Shown here piece after piece: positions 23,818 through 32,527 of a DNA stretch of 64,000 nt. Position numbers and translations under genes: made by a program. The stretch is from an uncultured Clostridia bacterium (GTDB lineage Bacteria > Bacillota > Clostridia > Oscillospirales > Acutalibacteraceae): the NCBI GenBank assembly GCA_945874765.1, contig CAMCHQ010000012.1, positions 1 to 64,000 of the forward strand, read 5' to 3'. Every line of letters starts with the position of its first letter. Position 1 is the first letter of the stretch. Below the pieces are notes generated by a model. The model searched no databases and was not told the origin of the DNA. It saw only the letters and a program-made list of their open reading frames with translations.

Positions 23818-25380
23818 TTGATAATGAGTAGTGTTATTGTACCGATTTTTGTCGGTGTGATTTGTGCATTGATTTTTGGTGTTATCGGTTTTGTACTCGG
23901 CGGTGAGCATCGCAGAAAAACGAGTGAAAAGGAAATCGGCTCTGCAACCCAGCAGGCAACCAAAATTATAAATAATGCTTTAAACGAGGCTGAAGCCACA
24001 AAAAAGGCAAGGCTTGTTGAGGCAAAAGATGAAATACACAAGCTTCGTCACGATGCCGATAAGGAAATTCGTGAAAGAAGAACAGAGGTTCAAAAGCAGG
24101 AGAACCGTTTAAATCAGAGAGAAGAATATCTTGACAAAAGAGCAGATTCTCTTGAAAAGAAAAATGAAAATATCAGCGCCAAGCAAAAGAAGCTTGACGA
24201 CAAGCTACTCGAAATCGACGGCATCAAGAAAAGCCAGTTTGATATGCTTGAACGCATTTCAGGTCTTACTCAAGAGCAGGCTAAGGACCAACTCCTTGCC
24301 AACCTCAACGAAGAGCTTGACACTGAAAAGAGCAAGCGTATTCTTGAAAACGAGCAGATGATTAAAGACCAAAGCGAAGTTTTGGCAAAGGAAATCATCT
24401 CAACCGCCATTCAACGTTGTGCGGCTGACCACACGGCTGAAACCACTGTTTCGGTTGTTGCGCTTCCGAATGACGAAATGAAGGGCAGAATTATCGGCAG
24501 AGAGGGTAGAAATATCCGTTCTATCGAAACAATTACGGGTGTTGAATTAATCATTGACGATACGCCCGAAGCTATTACAATCAGTTCGTTTGACCCTGTC
24601 AGACGTGAAATTGCAAGGCTTACACTCGAGCACCTTATTCAAGACGGCAGAATTCATCCGACTAAGATTGAAGAATGTTTTGATAAGGCTACACGTGAAG
24701 TTAATCAGACTATTAAAACCGAGGGTGAAAAAGCAGTTCTTCAAGCTAACTGCGGTCAAATCCACCCTGAGCTTGTTAAACTTTTGGGTAAGCTTAAATA
24801 CCGTACATCATACGGTCAAAGCGTATTGAAACATTCACTTGAAGTTTCTTATATCGCAGGTCTTATGGCAGCCGAGCTCGGTGCAGACGAAAAGCAGGCA
24901 AGAAGAGCCGGTCTTTTGCACGATATCGGTAAAGCACTTGACCACGAAATGGAAGGCTCTCACATCGCATTGGGTGTTGAATGGGCTAAAAAGTATAAGG
25001 AAAGCGACGCTATCGTTCACGCAATTGCGGCTCACCACGGTGAGATTGAATGTAAGACCGTTGTTGCATGTCTTGTTCAGGCTGCCGACGCTGTAAGTGC
25101 GGCAAGACCGGGTGCAAGAAGAGAAAACATTGAAAATTATATCAAGCGCTTGGAGCAGCTTGAAGAGATTTCCACAAGCTTCGACGGCGTTGAAAGAGCA
25201 TATGCAATTCAGGCAGGCCGTGAGGTAAGAGTTATGGTTAAACCTGACGTTATCAACGACGAAAGAATGCCGTATATCGCTCACGAAATCGCTAAGAAAA
25301 TCGAAAGCGAAATGGAATATCCGGGACAGATTAAGGTTAATATTATCAGAGAATCACGTGCTTCGGATATCGCTAAATAA
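23818..25380 (+). CDS. rny: Ribonuclease Y
   Basis: Membrane-anchored endoribonuclease that initiates mRNA decay in Firmicutes. The 520 residues comprise an N-terminal transmembrane helix (about 7-28), a long charged coiled coil (about 35-200), a KH domain with GRIIGREGRNI (about 220-232) and an HD domain with LLHDIGK and AAHHGE. The length equals the family norm. I prefer the TTG at 23818, 6 bp after GGAGG, over the in-frame ATG at 23824. Ends at a clear terminator. Confidence 0.97.
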   Translation: MIMSSVIVPIFVGVICALIFGVIGFVLGGEHRRKTSEKEIGSATQQATKIINNALNEAEATKKARLVEAKDEIHKLRHDADKEIRERRTEVQKQENRLNQREEYLDKRADSLEKKNENISAKQKKLDDKLLEIDGIKKSQFDMLERISGLTQEQAKDQLLANLNEELDTEKSKRILENEQMIKDQSEVLAKEIISTAIQRCAADHTAETTVSVVALPNDEMKGRIIGREGRNIRSIETITGVELIIDDTPEAITISSFDPVRREIARLTLEHLIQDGRIHPTKIEECFDKATREVNQTIKTEGEKAVLQANCGQIHPELVKLLGKLKYRTSYGQSVLKHSLEVSYIAGLMAAELGADEKQARRAGLLHDIGKALDHEMEGSHIALGVEWAKKYKESDAIVHAIAAHHGEIECKTVVACLVQAADAVSAARPGARRENIENYIKRLEQLEEISTSFDGVERAYAIQAGREVRVMVKPDVINDERMPYIAHEIAKKIESEMEYPGQIKVNIIRESRASDIAK

Positions 25381-25389
25381 GTTAATTTT

Positions 25390-25421
25390 GAAGCCGGCTT
25401 TTTCTGTCGGCTTCATTTTTT
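25390..25421 (+). terminator. Intrinsic terminator of rny
   Basis: GAAGCCG and CGGCTTC stem followed by ATTTTTTATTT. Confidence 0.85.
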
Positions 25422-25468
25422 ATTTGTCATTCGACAAAAAAGACTATAATTTTTAAAGGAGAAAAGTT

Positions 25469-25759
25469 ATGATTAAGCATATCGTATGCTTCAAGCTTAA
25501 GGACAACAGCTTGGAGGAATGTGAAAAGGCGGCAAATATTTTGAAATCAATGGAGGGCAACGTTCCTCTTCTTCGTGGAATTGAGGTCGGCGTTGACTTT
25601 CTTCACTCGCAAAGGTCATATGATATCATTTTGCAGGTTAAACTTGACGACGCAAAGGCACTTGATGAATATCAAAACGACGAATATCATTGCTCTGTAG
25701 TTAAAAAGCATATGCACTCGGTTGCCGAGTCAAGCATTTCAATCGACTACGAAATATAA
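25469..25759 (+). CDS. Dabb-family (stress-responsive A/B barrel) protein
   Basis: A 96-residue ferredoxin-like dimeric alpha-beta barrel protein. Family marks are the start MIKHIVCFKLKD, the central GIEVGVDF, the YDIILQVKLDD strand and the late His-containing YHCSVVKKHM. Dabb proteins include enzymes and stress proteins of unclear function. It sits between two terminators with GGAG 10 bp before the ATG, so it is a single-gene unit. Confidence 0.88.
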   Translation: MIKHIVCFKLKDNSLEECEKAANILKSMEGNVPLLRGIEVGVDFLHSQRSYDIILQVKLDDAKALDEYQNDEYHCSVVKKHMHSVAESSISIDYEI

Positions 25760-25775
25760 CAAGTTTCAATTTTTT

Positions 25776-25807
25776 AGACGGCTTTTTGAAAAGTCGTCTT
25801 ATTTTTT
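25776..25807 (+). terminator. Intrinsic terminator of the Dabb gene
   Basis: AGACGGCTTTT pairs with AAAAGTCGTCT (one G-U pair), followed by TATTTTTT. It insulates the polysaccharide operon from the upstream genes. Confidence 0.8.
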
Positions 25808-25864
25808 AACAATTTATTGTGATAATATATAAAAATCGGGCTGTATTTTTGGTTAGTATTTAGT

Positions 25865-25893
25865 TTGACATATATTCCATATACTGTTATAAT
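25865..25893 (+). promoter_or_regulatory. Consensus promoter of the surface-polysaccharide operon
   Basis: Perfect TTGACA, exactly 17 bp, perfect TATAAT. The start codon of the first gene lies about 50 bp downstream behind GGAGG. No palindromic operator overlaps it, suggesting strong constitutive initiation. Confidence 0.85.
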
Positions 25894-25944
25894 ATATTTA
25901 TATATTTTAATTATAATTATAGGACTATTAAATCGGAGGTACCT

Positions 25945-26718
25945 ATGGAAGAAAACAGAGAAATTGAAATTGATTTAAGAAAAGTCTTTATGATGCTTAA
26001 AAAGAAGGCGGCAATTATCCTTGTTATCGCCTTTATCGGCGCTGCGCTTTCGGGCTGCATTACCAATTTGCTTATCAAACCGAAATATACGTCAGGCGTC
26101 AGCTTTTATGTAAATAACAATAACGACAACCTTGTCGGCTCAACCGGAACGATGACATCAAGTGACCTTGACGCTTCGGAAAGACTTGTAAATACATATA
26201 TGTTCGTTGTAAACAGCCGTACATTTTTAAACAAGGTTGCAGACAAGCTTGCAGACGGCACAACGGCAAGTCAGCTTGCAAGTATGGTTTCTACCTCTCA
26301 GGTTGAATCAACGCTTGCCTTTCAGGTAAATGTCACTACTGAAAACAATCAGCTTTCGGCAGATATCGCAAACGTAATTGCCGAGCTTGCGCCTGATGAA
26401 ATCGTAAGAGTTCTTAAAGTCGGCGGTGTTGAGGTTATCGACTACGCTTCCTCACCTTCAAAGCCGTCATCGCCTAATCTCAAGAAAAACATTCTTATCG
26501 GCTTTGCCGTTGCATTCGTTGCGGCATTCGCTGTATTCTTCATCAAGGAATTGTTTGATACAAGAATTTTGAGCGAAAATGATTTGACAAGAGATTTCGA
26601 TATTCCTGTACTCGGTACTGTTCCACGTCTTTTGCCGACAGAGGAAAAGAAAACCACGCAAAGCGGCGCTACTATGGAAGAGGTCGCAAATCAAATTTCA
26701 GGAAAGAAGGGAGAATAA
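25945..26718 (+). CDS. Wzz/CapA-type polysaccharide chain-length and kinase modulator
   Basis: Membrane protein that partners with the BY-kinase encoded next to it and controls polysaccharide chain length and export. The 257 residues have a cytosolic start (EIDLRKVFMMLKKK), a first transmembrane helix (about 24-48), an extracytoplasmic domain (about 50-175) and a second helix (about 183-203, with the Pro-rich SPSKPSSPNLKK before it). The C-terminal cytosolic tail would activate the kinase. First gene of the operon; the kinase gene follows after 3 bp. Confidence 0.9.
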   Translation: MEENREIEIDLRKVFMMLKKKAAIILVIAFIGAALSGCITNLLIKPKYTSGVSFYVNNNNDNLVGSTGTMTSSDLDASERLVNTYMFVVNSRTFLNKVADKLADGTTASQLASMVSTSQVESTLAFQVNVTTENNQLSADIANVIAELAPDEIVRVLKVGGVEVIDYASSPSKPSSPNLKKNILIGFAVAFVAAFAVFFIKELFDTRILSENDLTRDFDIPVLGTVPRLLPTEEKKTTQSGATMEEVANQISGKKGE

Positions 26719-26721
26719 AAA

Positions 26722-27498
26722 ATGGCACTTTCAAGAAAGAAAAAGAACGAAAGCAAGAATATGCATTTTTCAAGAGAGGACCAGAGAAAAATTCTTTCCT
26801 CCTCTTCCCCGTTTATTGTTAAAGAGGCTTACAGTTCCATTCGTACCAACCTCCTTTTCTCGCAAAAAGGTGACGAGTGTCCCGTATTTATCGTAACAAG
26901 TCCTACTGCAAATAACGGTAAATCAATCAACAGTGTTAATATGGCGGTATCGTTTGCGCAAATGGGTAAGAAAACGCTTCTTATCGACGCGGATATGAGA
27001 AACCCCACGGTTCACAGATTATTTTCCATTCCTGTTAAAAACGGACTTTCGGAGATTTTGGCAGGTCTTACCGACAGCATTACCGTATCTAAGACAGATA
27101 TTGAAAATCTTTCCGTTTTAACGGCAGGTAAAATTCCGCCGAACCCGTCGGAGCTTTTGGCAAGCGAGAGAACGGATAAACTTTTGGCATTTGTTAAACA
27201 GCATTACGACTGCGTATTTATCGACACACCGCCTGTAAATCTTGTTACCGACCCGACGGCATTTGCAACAAAGAGCACGGGTTACATTATGATTGTCAAA
27301 GCAGGCATTTCCGATACTCAAAGCACAAGAAAAGCCGTTGACTCGCTGACTTCCCTCGGTGCAAACATTGTAGGTTTTGTATTGAATGACGCTACGGAGT
27401 CAAACGGAATGAAATATTACAGCTACGGCAAATACCGTGGTTACAGATATAAATCAAAATACGGATATAATTACAATTATCATTACAACTACCGTTAA
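26722..27498 (+). CDS. CpsD/CapB-family bacterial tyrosine kinase
   Basis: Cytosolic BY-kinase of 258 residues. Walker A is SPTANNGKSINS, Walker A' LLIDADMRNP and Walker B CVFIDTPP. The C-terminus is an unusually Tyr-rich tail (YYSYGKYRGYRYK, then YGYNYNYHYNY), the expected autophosphorylation cluster. Cycles of phosphorylation with the upstream modulator govern polysaccharide assembly. It follows the modulator gene by 3 bp. Confidence 0.93.
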   Translation: MALSRKKKNESKNMHFSREDQRKILSSSSPFIVKEAYSSIRTNLLFSQKGDECPVFIVTSPTANNGKSINSVNMAVSFAQMGKKTLLIDADMRNPTVHRLFSIPVKNGLSEILAGLTDSITVSKTDIENLSVLTAGKIPPNPSELLASERTDKLLAFVKQHYDCVFIDTPPVNLVTDPTAFATKSTGYIMIVKAGISDTQSTRKAVDSLTSLGANIVGFVLNDATESNGMKYYSYGKYRGYRYKSKYGYNYNYHYNYR

Positions 27499-27524
27499 AT
27501 TTTAAACAAGTCAGGGTGTATTTA

Positions 27525-28985
27525 ATGAATCAGCAAAGGCGTTTTCAAAGCGGCGCAGAGTTCATTATAAATTTAATATCTCTTTCGGCGGCGCACGCTG
27601 CTGCGCTCTTGGTTTTCGGTTTAATTATTCCGAGAATCCAGCATTATGAGCGATACGATAAGTTGGAATATGCAATCGTTTTGTTTCTTTCGGCGCTTAT
27701 CGTTTTCCTCTACTTCTCGGCTGAAATCAATTTATCCGTAAGAAACAGAGAATTTGAGCTTACTTCAACGCTTAAAAACTGTTTTCTGACTTACGGCTTA
27801 TTCGGCGTAATGCTGATTTTGACGAAGAACCCGATTATTGACTCACGTTATCTGTTTTTATCATCGTTCGCTTTTTACATAGCATTCTCGCTTTTGGGCA
27901 GATATGTATTCAAGCACTTTATGATAAAAAGAATTGCGAAAAGCAAGCTTGCGACAAGAGTGGGTGTTATTTCCACCTATGACAGAGCTTGTGAATTTAT
28001 ACCTAAGCTTAAAAAGAATTGGACAAATAATGTTACCGCCCTTGCACTTATTGACGCCGATTTCAACGAAAACGGTTTTGTGCTCAAAAACGGCGAGAGC
28101 ATTTTTGATATCGACGGTGTTCCGGTTGTAGCCAATATTGAAAGCATTATCGGCTGGATAAGAACGGCGTCGCTTGACGAGGTATACATAAACATTAAAT
28201 CAACATCTATGCTTCCGCAGCTAAGCGAGATTATCGAAGAGCTTGAGGATATGGGTATTACGGTAAACGTCAATATCCCCTCCCTTGAAAAAATTGTTAC
28301 GGAAAGTAAGTATAACAATTTAAGCTGCGTTGTAGAAAACGATTACCCCATGGCGCAATTTGCTCCTACTGTTATCAGTCCGGGTAAGCTTGCGCTTAAA
28401 AGGGTTTTCGATATTTTAGGCGGGATAGTCGGTACGGTTATATCACTCCCAATCATTTTAATCGTCGCTATTCCGCTTAAAATAGAATCTCCCGGTCCGC
28501 TTATTTTCAAACAGCAGAGAGTGGGCAAAAACGGAAGATTATTCAATATATATAAGCTTCGTTCAATGTATAAAGACGCTGAAGAGCGCAAAAAAGCACT
28601 GATGGAGCAAAACAAAATGGACGGTCATATGTTTAAAATGGACAATGACCCGAGAATTACAAAAGTCGGCAGATTTATAAGAAAAACAAGTATTGATGAG
28701 TTACCGCAGTTTTGGAATGTTTTAAAGGGCGATATGAGCCTTGTGGGAACAAGACCGCCTACGGTTGACGAGTTTGAGAAATACGAGAGCCACCACAAGC
28801 GCAGACTTTCAATGAAACCGGGTATCACGGGCAAATGGCAGGTATCGGGCAGAAGCGACATTCAGGATTTTGAAGAGGTTGTTAAGCTTGACTGCGAATA
28901 CATTGACGAGTGGTCGCCGTTTCTTGATATTCAGATTTTGTTTAAAACAGTCGGCGTTGTGCTCACCCATAAAGGTGCAGAATAG
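27525..28985 (+). CDS. Initiating undecaprenyl-phosphate sugar phosphotransferase
   Basis: Polyprenyl-phosphate hexose-1-phosphate transferase (WbaP/CpsE type) that attaches the first sugar of the repeat unit to the lipid carrier. The start ATG at 27525 lies 8 bp after AGGG; a GTG 9 bp upstream is less likely. Of 486 residues, about 1-130 hold four membrane helices, 140-250 a Rossmann-like segment, and 285-486 the bacterial sugar transferase domain. That domain begins KRVFDILGGIVG and contains FKQQRVGKNG, IDELPQFWNV and LVGTRPP. Which sugar is used cannot be read. Confidence 0.92.
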   Translation: MNQQRRFQSGAEFIINLISLSAAHAAALLVFGLIIPRIQHYERYDKLEYAIVLFLSALIVFLYFSAEINLSVRNREFELTSTLKNCFLTYGLFGVMLILTKNPIIDSRYLFLSSFAFYIAFSLLGRYVFKHFMIKRIAKSKLATRVGVISTYDRACEFIPKLKKNWTNNVTALALIDADFNENGFVLKNGESIFDIDGVPVVANIESIIGWIRTASLDEVYINIKSTSMLPQLSEIIEELEDMGITVNVNIPSLEKIVTESKYNNLSCVVENDYPMAQFAPTVISPGKLALKRVFDILGGIVGTVISLPIILIVAIPLKIESPGPLIFKQQRVGKNGRLFNIYKLRSMYKDAEERKKALMEQNKMDGHMFKMDNDPRITKVGRFIRKTSIDELPQFWNVLKGDMSLVGTRPPTVDEFEKYESHHKRRLSMKPGITGKWQVSGRSDIQDFEEVVKLDCEYIDEWSPFLDIQILFKTVGVVLTHKGAE

Positions 28986-29015
28986 ATTAGAAATTAATTA
29001 AGTCAGGTTTTAATT

Positions 29016-30134
29016 ATGAAAATTGCTATGTTCGGTCACAAGAGAATACCGTCGAGAGAGGGCGGCGTTGAAATAGTTGTCGAAGAGCTTGCAAAAAGAG
29101 AGGCGGCGCTCGGCAACGACGTTACCGTTTATAACAGAAAAGGTCATCACGTATCGGGCAGTAAGTTTGACAGCGATAATAAAAGCGATGATTTAAATGG
29201 CGTTAAAATTAAAACCGTTTTTACTTTTCAAAACAGCAAATTAAATGCAATAGTATATAGTTTCCTATCGGCGATAAGAGTAAGTTTTTCAAGATGTGAC
29301 GTTGTTCATATCCACGCCGAAGGTCCGGCTTCAATGTCCTTTTTGCCAAAACTTTTCGGCAAGAGGGTTGTTGTTACAATTCACGGTCTTGACTGGCAAA
29401 GGGCTAAATGGGGCGGTTTTGCGACAAGATTTTTAAAATACGGGGAGAGAAATGCGGCAAAGTACGCAGACGAGGTAATCGTTCTCTCAAAAAACGTTCA
29501 AAACTATTTTAAAGAAACGTACGGCAGGGACACTGTTTTTATTCCAAACGGCGTTGAAAGACCTGTAATAAAAAATGATGATGAAATAAATAAAAAATAC
29601 GGCTTAAAAAAGAACGACTACATATTGTTTCTCGGCAGGATAGTGCCCGAAAAGCAGGTTAAACTTCTTGTTGAGGCGTACAAGGCGCTTGATACAGATA
29701 AAAAGCTTGTCATTGCGGGCGGTGCAAGTCACACGGGCGATTATTTCGGCGAGGTTAAAGAATGTGCAAAAGGCTCAGACGATATTATCTTTACCGATTT
29801 TGTGCAGGGTGAAGTGCTTGAAGAGCTTTATTCAAATGCCTATGTTTACGTTTTGCCGAGTGATATTGAGGGTATGCCGTTAAGTCTTTTGGAAGCTATG
29901 AGTTATTCAAATTGTTGCCTTACCTCCGACATTGCGGAGTGCACAGAGGTTTGCGGTGAAAATGCGCTTTACTTCAAAAAAGGCGACAAAAAAGATTTGG
30001 AAAACAAGCTGACCTTTCTTCTTGAAAACGAAAATACTGTTCAAAAATACAAGGAAAAGGCGCAGGACTATATTTGCGGTAAATACAATTGGGACGATAT
30101 AACCGAAAAAACATTATCACTATATAAAAAGTAA
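29016..30134 (+). CDS. GT4-family glycosyltransferase (DUF1972 N-terminus)
   Basis: A cytosolic GT-B glycosyltransferase of 372 residues. The N-terminal half begins MKIAMFGHKRIPSREGGVE, as in the DUF1972 group that includes rhamnosyltransferases acting early in repeat-unit assembly. The C-terminal half has FLGRIVPEKQ and the nucleotide-sugar-binding EGMPLSLLEAM (E-x7-E type motif). It directly follows the initiating transferase gene, consistent with adding the second sugar. Sugar specificity is not deducible. Confidence 0.87.
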   Translation: MKIAMFGHKRIPSREGGVEIVVEELAKREAALGNDVTVYNRKGHHVSGSKFDSDNKSDDLNGVKIKTVFTFQNSKLNAIVYSFLSAIRVSFSRCDVVHIHAEGPASMSFLPKLFGKRVVVTIHGLDWQRAKWGGFATRFLKYGERNAAKYADEVIVLSKNVQNYFKETYGRDTVFIPNGVERPVIKNDDEINKKYGLKKNDYILFLGRIVPEKQVKLLVEAYKALDTDKKLVIAGGASHTGDYFGEVKECAKGSDDIIFTDFVQGEVLEELYSNAYVYVLPSDIEGMPLSLLEAMSYSNCCLTSDIAECTEVCGENALYFKKGDKKDLENKLTFLLENENTVQKYKEKAQDYICGKYNWDDITEKTLSLYKK

Positions 30135-30149
30135 CTCGGAGAGGCAGAT

Positions 30150-31334
30150 ATGAAAATTCTTATGGTAAATAAGTTTCTCTACCCAAACGGCGGTTCTGAA
30201 ACATATATGATCAAACTTGGCGCTTACCTTAAATCAATAGGTCACGAGGTTGAATATTTCGGTATGGAACACGAGGGCAGGATTGTGTCAAACAGCCTTG
30301 ACCTTTATACCGAAACTATGGATTTTCATAACAGTTCTGCATTAAAAAAGCTGAAACTTTCCCTTAAAACCGTTTATTCAAGGGAAGCGAGAAATAAGAT
30401 GAAAAGGCTTCTTGACGAATTTGAGCCTGACGTTGTTCATCTTAACAATTTCAATTTTCAGCTTACTCCGAGTATTATTTATGCCGTAAAAGATTATGAC
30501 AAAAGTCACAGTAAAAAAATAAAACTTATTTATACGGCGCACGATTTTCAGCTCGTCTGCCCTAACCATATGATGATGGACATTCACACAAATACTCCGT
30601 GTGAAAAATGCATAGGCGCAAAATTTAAAAACTGCACCAAAAACAAGTGCATACATAATTCGACATTAAAATCTTTTTTGGGTACGCTTGAAGCGGAAAT
30701 TTACAACAAAAACAAAATTTACTCGAGGATTGACAATATTATTTGTTGCAGTGAGTTTATGAAAAAAATGCTCGACACCAATCCTGCGTTTAAAAATAAA
30801 ACGGTTACATTGCACAATTTTATAGATAAAATCGAGCCAAAGAAAAGCGAAAAAGAGGACTATGTTCTCTATTTCGGCAGATTTGCAGAGGAAAAAGGAA
30901 TCGAAACTCTTATCGGGGCAAAAAATACAAACTTTATCTGCGCCGGTTCGGGTCCTCTTGAGGAAAAGGTAAACAGCGCCTCAAATTTGAAAAATATCGG
31001 ATTTAAGACGGGCAAGGAGCTTGAAGAACTTATTAGAAAAGCAAAATGCACGGTTTATCCAAGCATTTGGTATGAAAACTGTCCGTTTTCCGTTATGGAG
31101 AGCATTATGTATCAAACGCCTGTTATTGCGTCAAATATCGGCGGTATTCCCGAACTTATCGACGACGGCAAAACAGGATATCTTATCCCGCCGAATGACA
31201 GCAAGGCGCTTGAAGAGGCTATAAACAAATTAGACGGTGCCACGCTAAAAAATATGGTTGAAAACTGCTCAAAAAAAGAATTTGACACGGTTGAAACCTA
31301 CACAAAAAAGCTGATTGAAATATATAACGGGTAA
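30150..31334 (+). CDS. GT4-family glycosyltransferase
   Basis: A 394-residue GT-B enzyme. N-terminal donor-lid motif MVNKFLYPNGGSETYM and C-terminal YFGRFAEEKGIETL and ENCPFSVMESIMY fit GT4. In the middle (about 135-175) is a Cys-rich insert with CPNHMM, CEKCIGAKFKNC and KNKCI, common in this subgroup and perhaps metal binding. Separated from the previous gene by 15 bp with GGAGAGG before the ATG. Acceptor unknown. Confidence 0.87.
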   Translation: MKILMVNKFLYPNGGSETYMIKLGAYLKSIGHEVEYFGMEHEGRIVSNSLDLYTETMDFHNSSALKKLKLSLKTVYSREARNKMKRLLDEFEPDVVHLNNFNFQLTPSIIYAVKDYDKSHSKKIKLIYTAHDFQLVCPNHMMMDIHTNTPCEKCIGAKFKNCTKNKCIHNSTLKSFLGTLEAEIYNKNKIYSRIDNIICCSEFMKKMLDTNPAFKNKTVTLHNFIDKIEPKKSEKEDYVLYFGRFAEEKGIETLIGAKNTNFICAGSGPLEEKVNSASNLKNIGFKTGKELEELIRKAKCTVYPSIWYENCPFSVMESIMYQTPVIASNIGGIPELIDDGKTGYLIPPNDSKALEEAINKLDGATLKNMVENCSKKEFDTVETYTKKLIEIYNG

Positions 31335-31344
31335 GGGTGAAAAT

Positions 31345-32511
31345 ATGAAAAAACTTAACGGAACAGTAATAGTTACATACCGCTGCAACGCAAGGTGCAA
31401 TATGTGTAACAGGTATAAAAAGCCGTCAAAACCAGAGGAAGAGTTGACGGTTGAAACAATAAAGAAACTGCCTAAGATGTATTTTACAAATATCACGGGC
31501 GGTGAACCGTTTATCAGAGAAGATTTAGCCGATATCGTGCGTGAACTTTACAAAAAAAGCGACCGTATCGTTATATCTACAAACGGCTTTTTTACAGATA
31601 GGATTATCAAACTTTGCGAGGAATTTCCAAACGTAGGTATTCGTATTTCAATCGAGGGTTTGGAGGAGACGAACAATAAAATCCGTGGGCTTGAGGACGG
31701 TTTTAATAAAGGATATACCACGCTTAAAAAACTTGTTGAAATGAATCACCCTGACGTTGGGTTCGGTATGACGGTTCAGGACGAAAACGCAAAAGACCTT
31801 GTTGAGCTTTATAAACTGAGCGACAAGATGAATATGGAATTTGCGACGGCGTCGCTTCACAACTCATTTTATTTTGTTGAGGCTAAGAATATTATTAAAG
31901 ACAGACCTATGGTTGCAAAGGAATTTGAGAGGCTTATCAACGAGCTTTTGAAATCAAATTCGCCTAAAAAATGGTTTAGAGCATATTTCAACCACGGCTT
32001 AATCAATTACATATACGGTCAAAAAAGACTTTTGCCGTGCGATATGGCGTTTGACACGTTTTTCATTGACCCTTACGGCGACGTTATGCCTTGCAACGGT
32101 ACTAAAGAAAAAGAGGTTATGGGCAATCTCAACGAAACAAATTGGGACACTCTTTGGAACAGCGAGCAGGCGGACAAGGTAAGGGAAAAAATGCGCCACT
32201 GTGACAGGCAGTGCTGGATGATAGGCTCCGTTTCCCCCGCTATGCACAAATATATTTGGGTTCCTGCCACTTGGGTTATCAAGCACAAATTTCTCAGATT
32301 TTTCAAGGAAAGCAAATATTCAATGTATGAAAACAAAATCTGCCGTGATTACCGTGACGGCAAGGTTACGAAAGAGGAACTTGACAAGCTTTCCACCTGC
32401 GATATGAACGCTGAAATTAACGACGGTCTTTCAGAAAAATCGAGAGAACAGCTTAAAAATCGAACAGGCGAAGAAATTGTTGACGCCGATATTTCGGCTC
32501 AGCTCAAATAA
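31345..32511 (+). CDS. Radical SAM/SPASM-domain protein
   Basis: The start at MKKLNGT (31345) follows GGGTGAAA. The 388-residue product has the radical SAM cluster motif C-x3-C-x2-C (YRCNARCNMCNRY, residues about 14-21), the GGEP SAM-binding motif and a C-terminal SPASM-type region with CDMAFDTFF, MPCNGT and CDRQCW. SPASM proteins usually bind extra Fe-S clusters and modify peptides or sugars. Lying between two glycosyltransferase genes, it may dehydrogenate, epimerise or otherwise modify a sugar of the repeat unit, but no substrate can be inferred. The last 90 residues are a helical extension. Confidence 0.85.
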   Translation: MKKLNGTVIVTYRCNARCNMCNRYKKPSKPEEELTVETIKKLPKMYFTNITGGEPFIREDLADIVRELYKKSDRIVISTNGFFTDRIIKLCEEFPNVGIRISIEGLEETNNKIRGLEDGFNKGYTTLKKLVEMNHPDVGFGMTVQDENAKDLVELYKLSDKMNMEFATASLHNSFYFVEAKNIIKDRPMVAKEFERLINELLKSNSPKKWFRAYFNHGLINYIYGQKRLLPCDMAFDTFFIDPYGDVMPCNGTKEKEVMGNLNETNWDTLWNSEQADKVREKMRHCDRQCWMIGSVSPAMHKYIWVPATWVIKHKFLRFFKESKYSMYENKICRDYRDGKVTKEELDKLSTCDMNAEINDGLSEKSREQLKNRTGEEIVDADISAQLK

Positions 32512-32527
32512 ACAATCGGGTGAGAAA

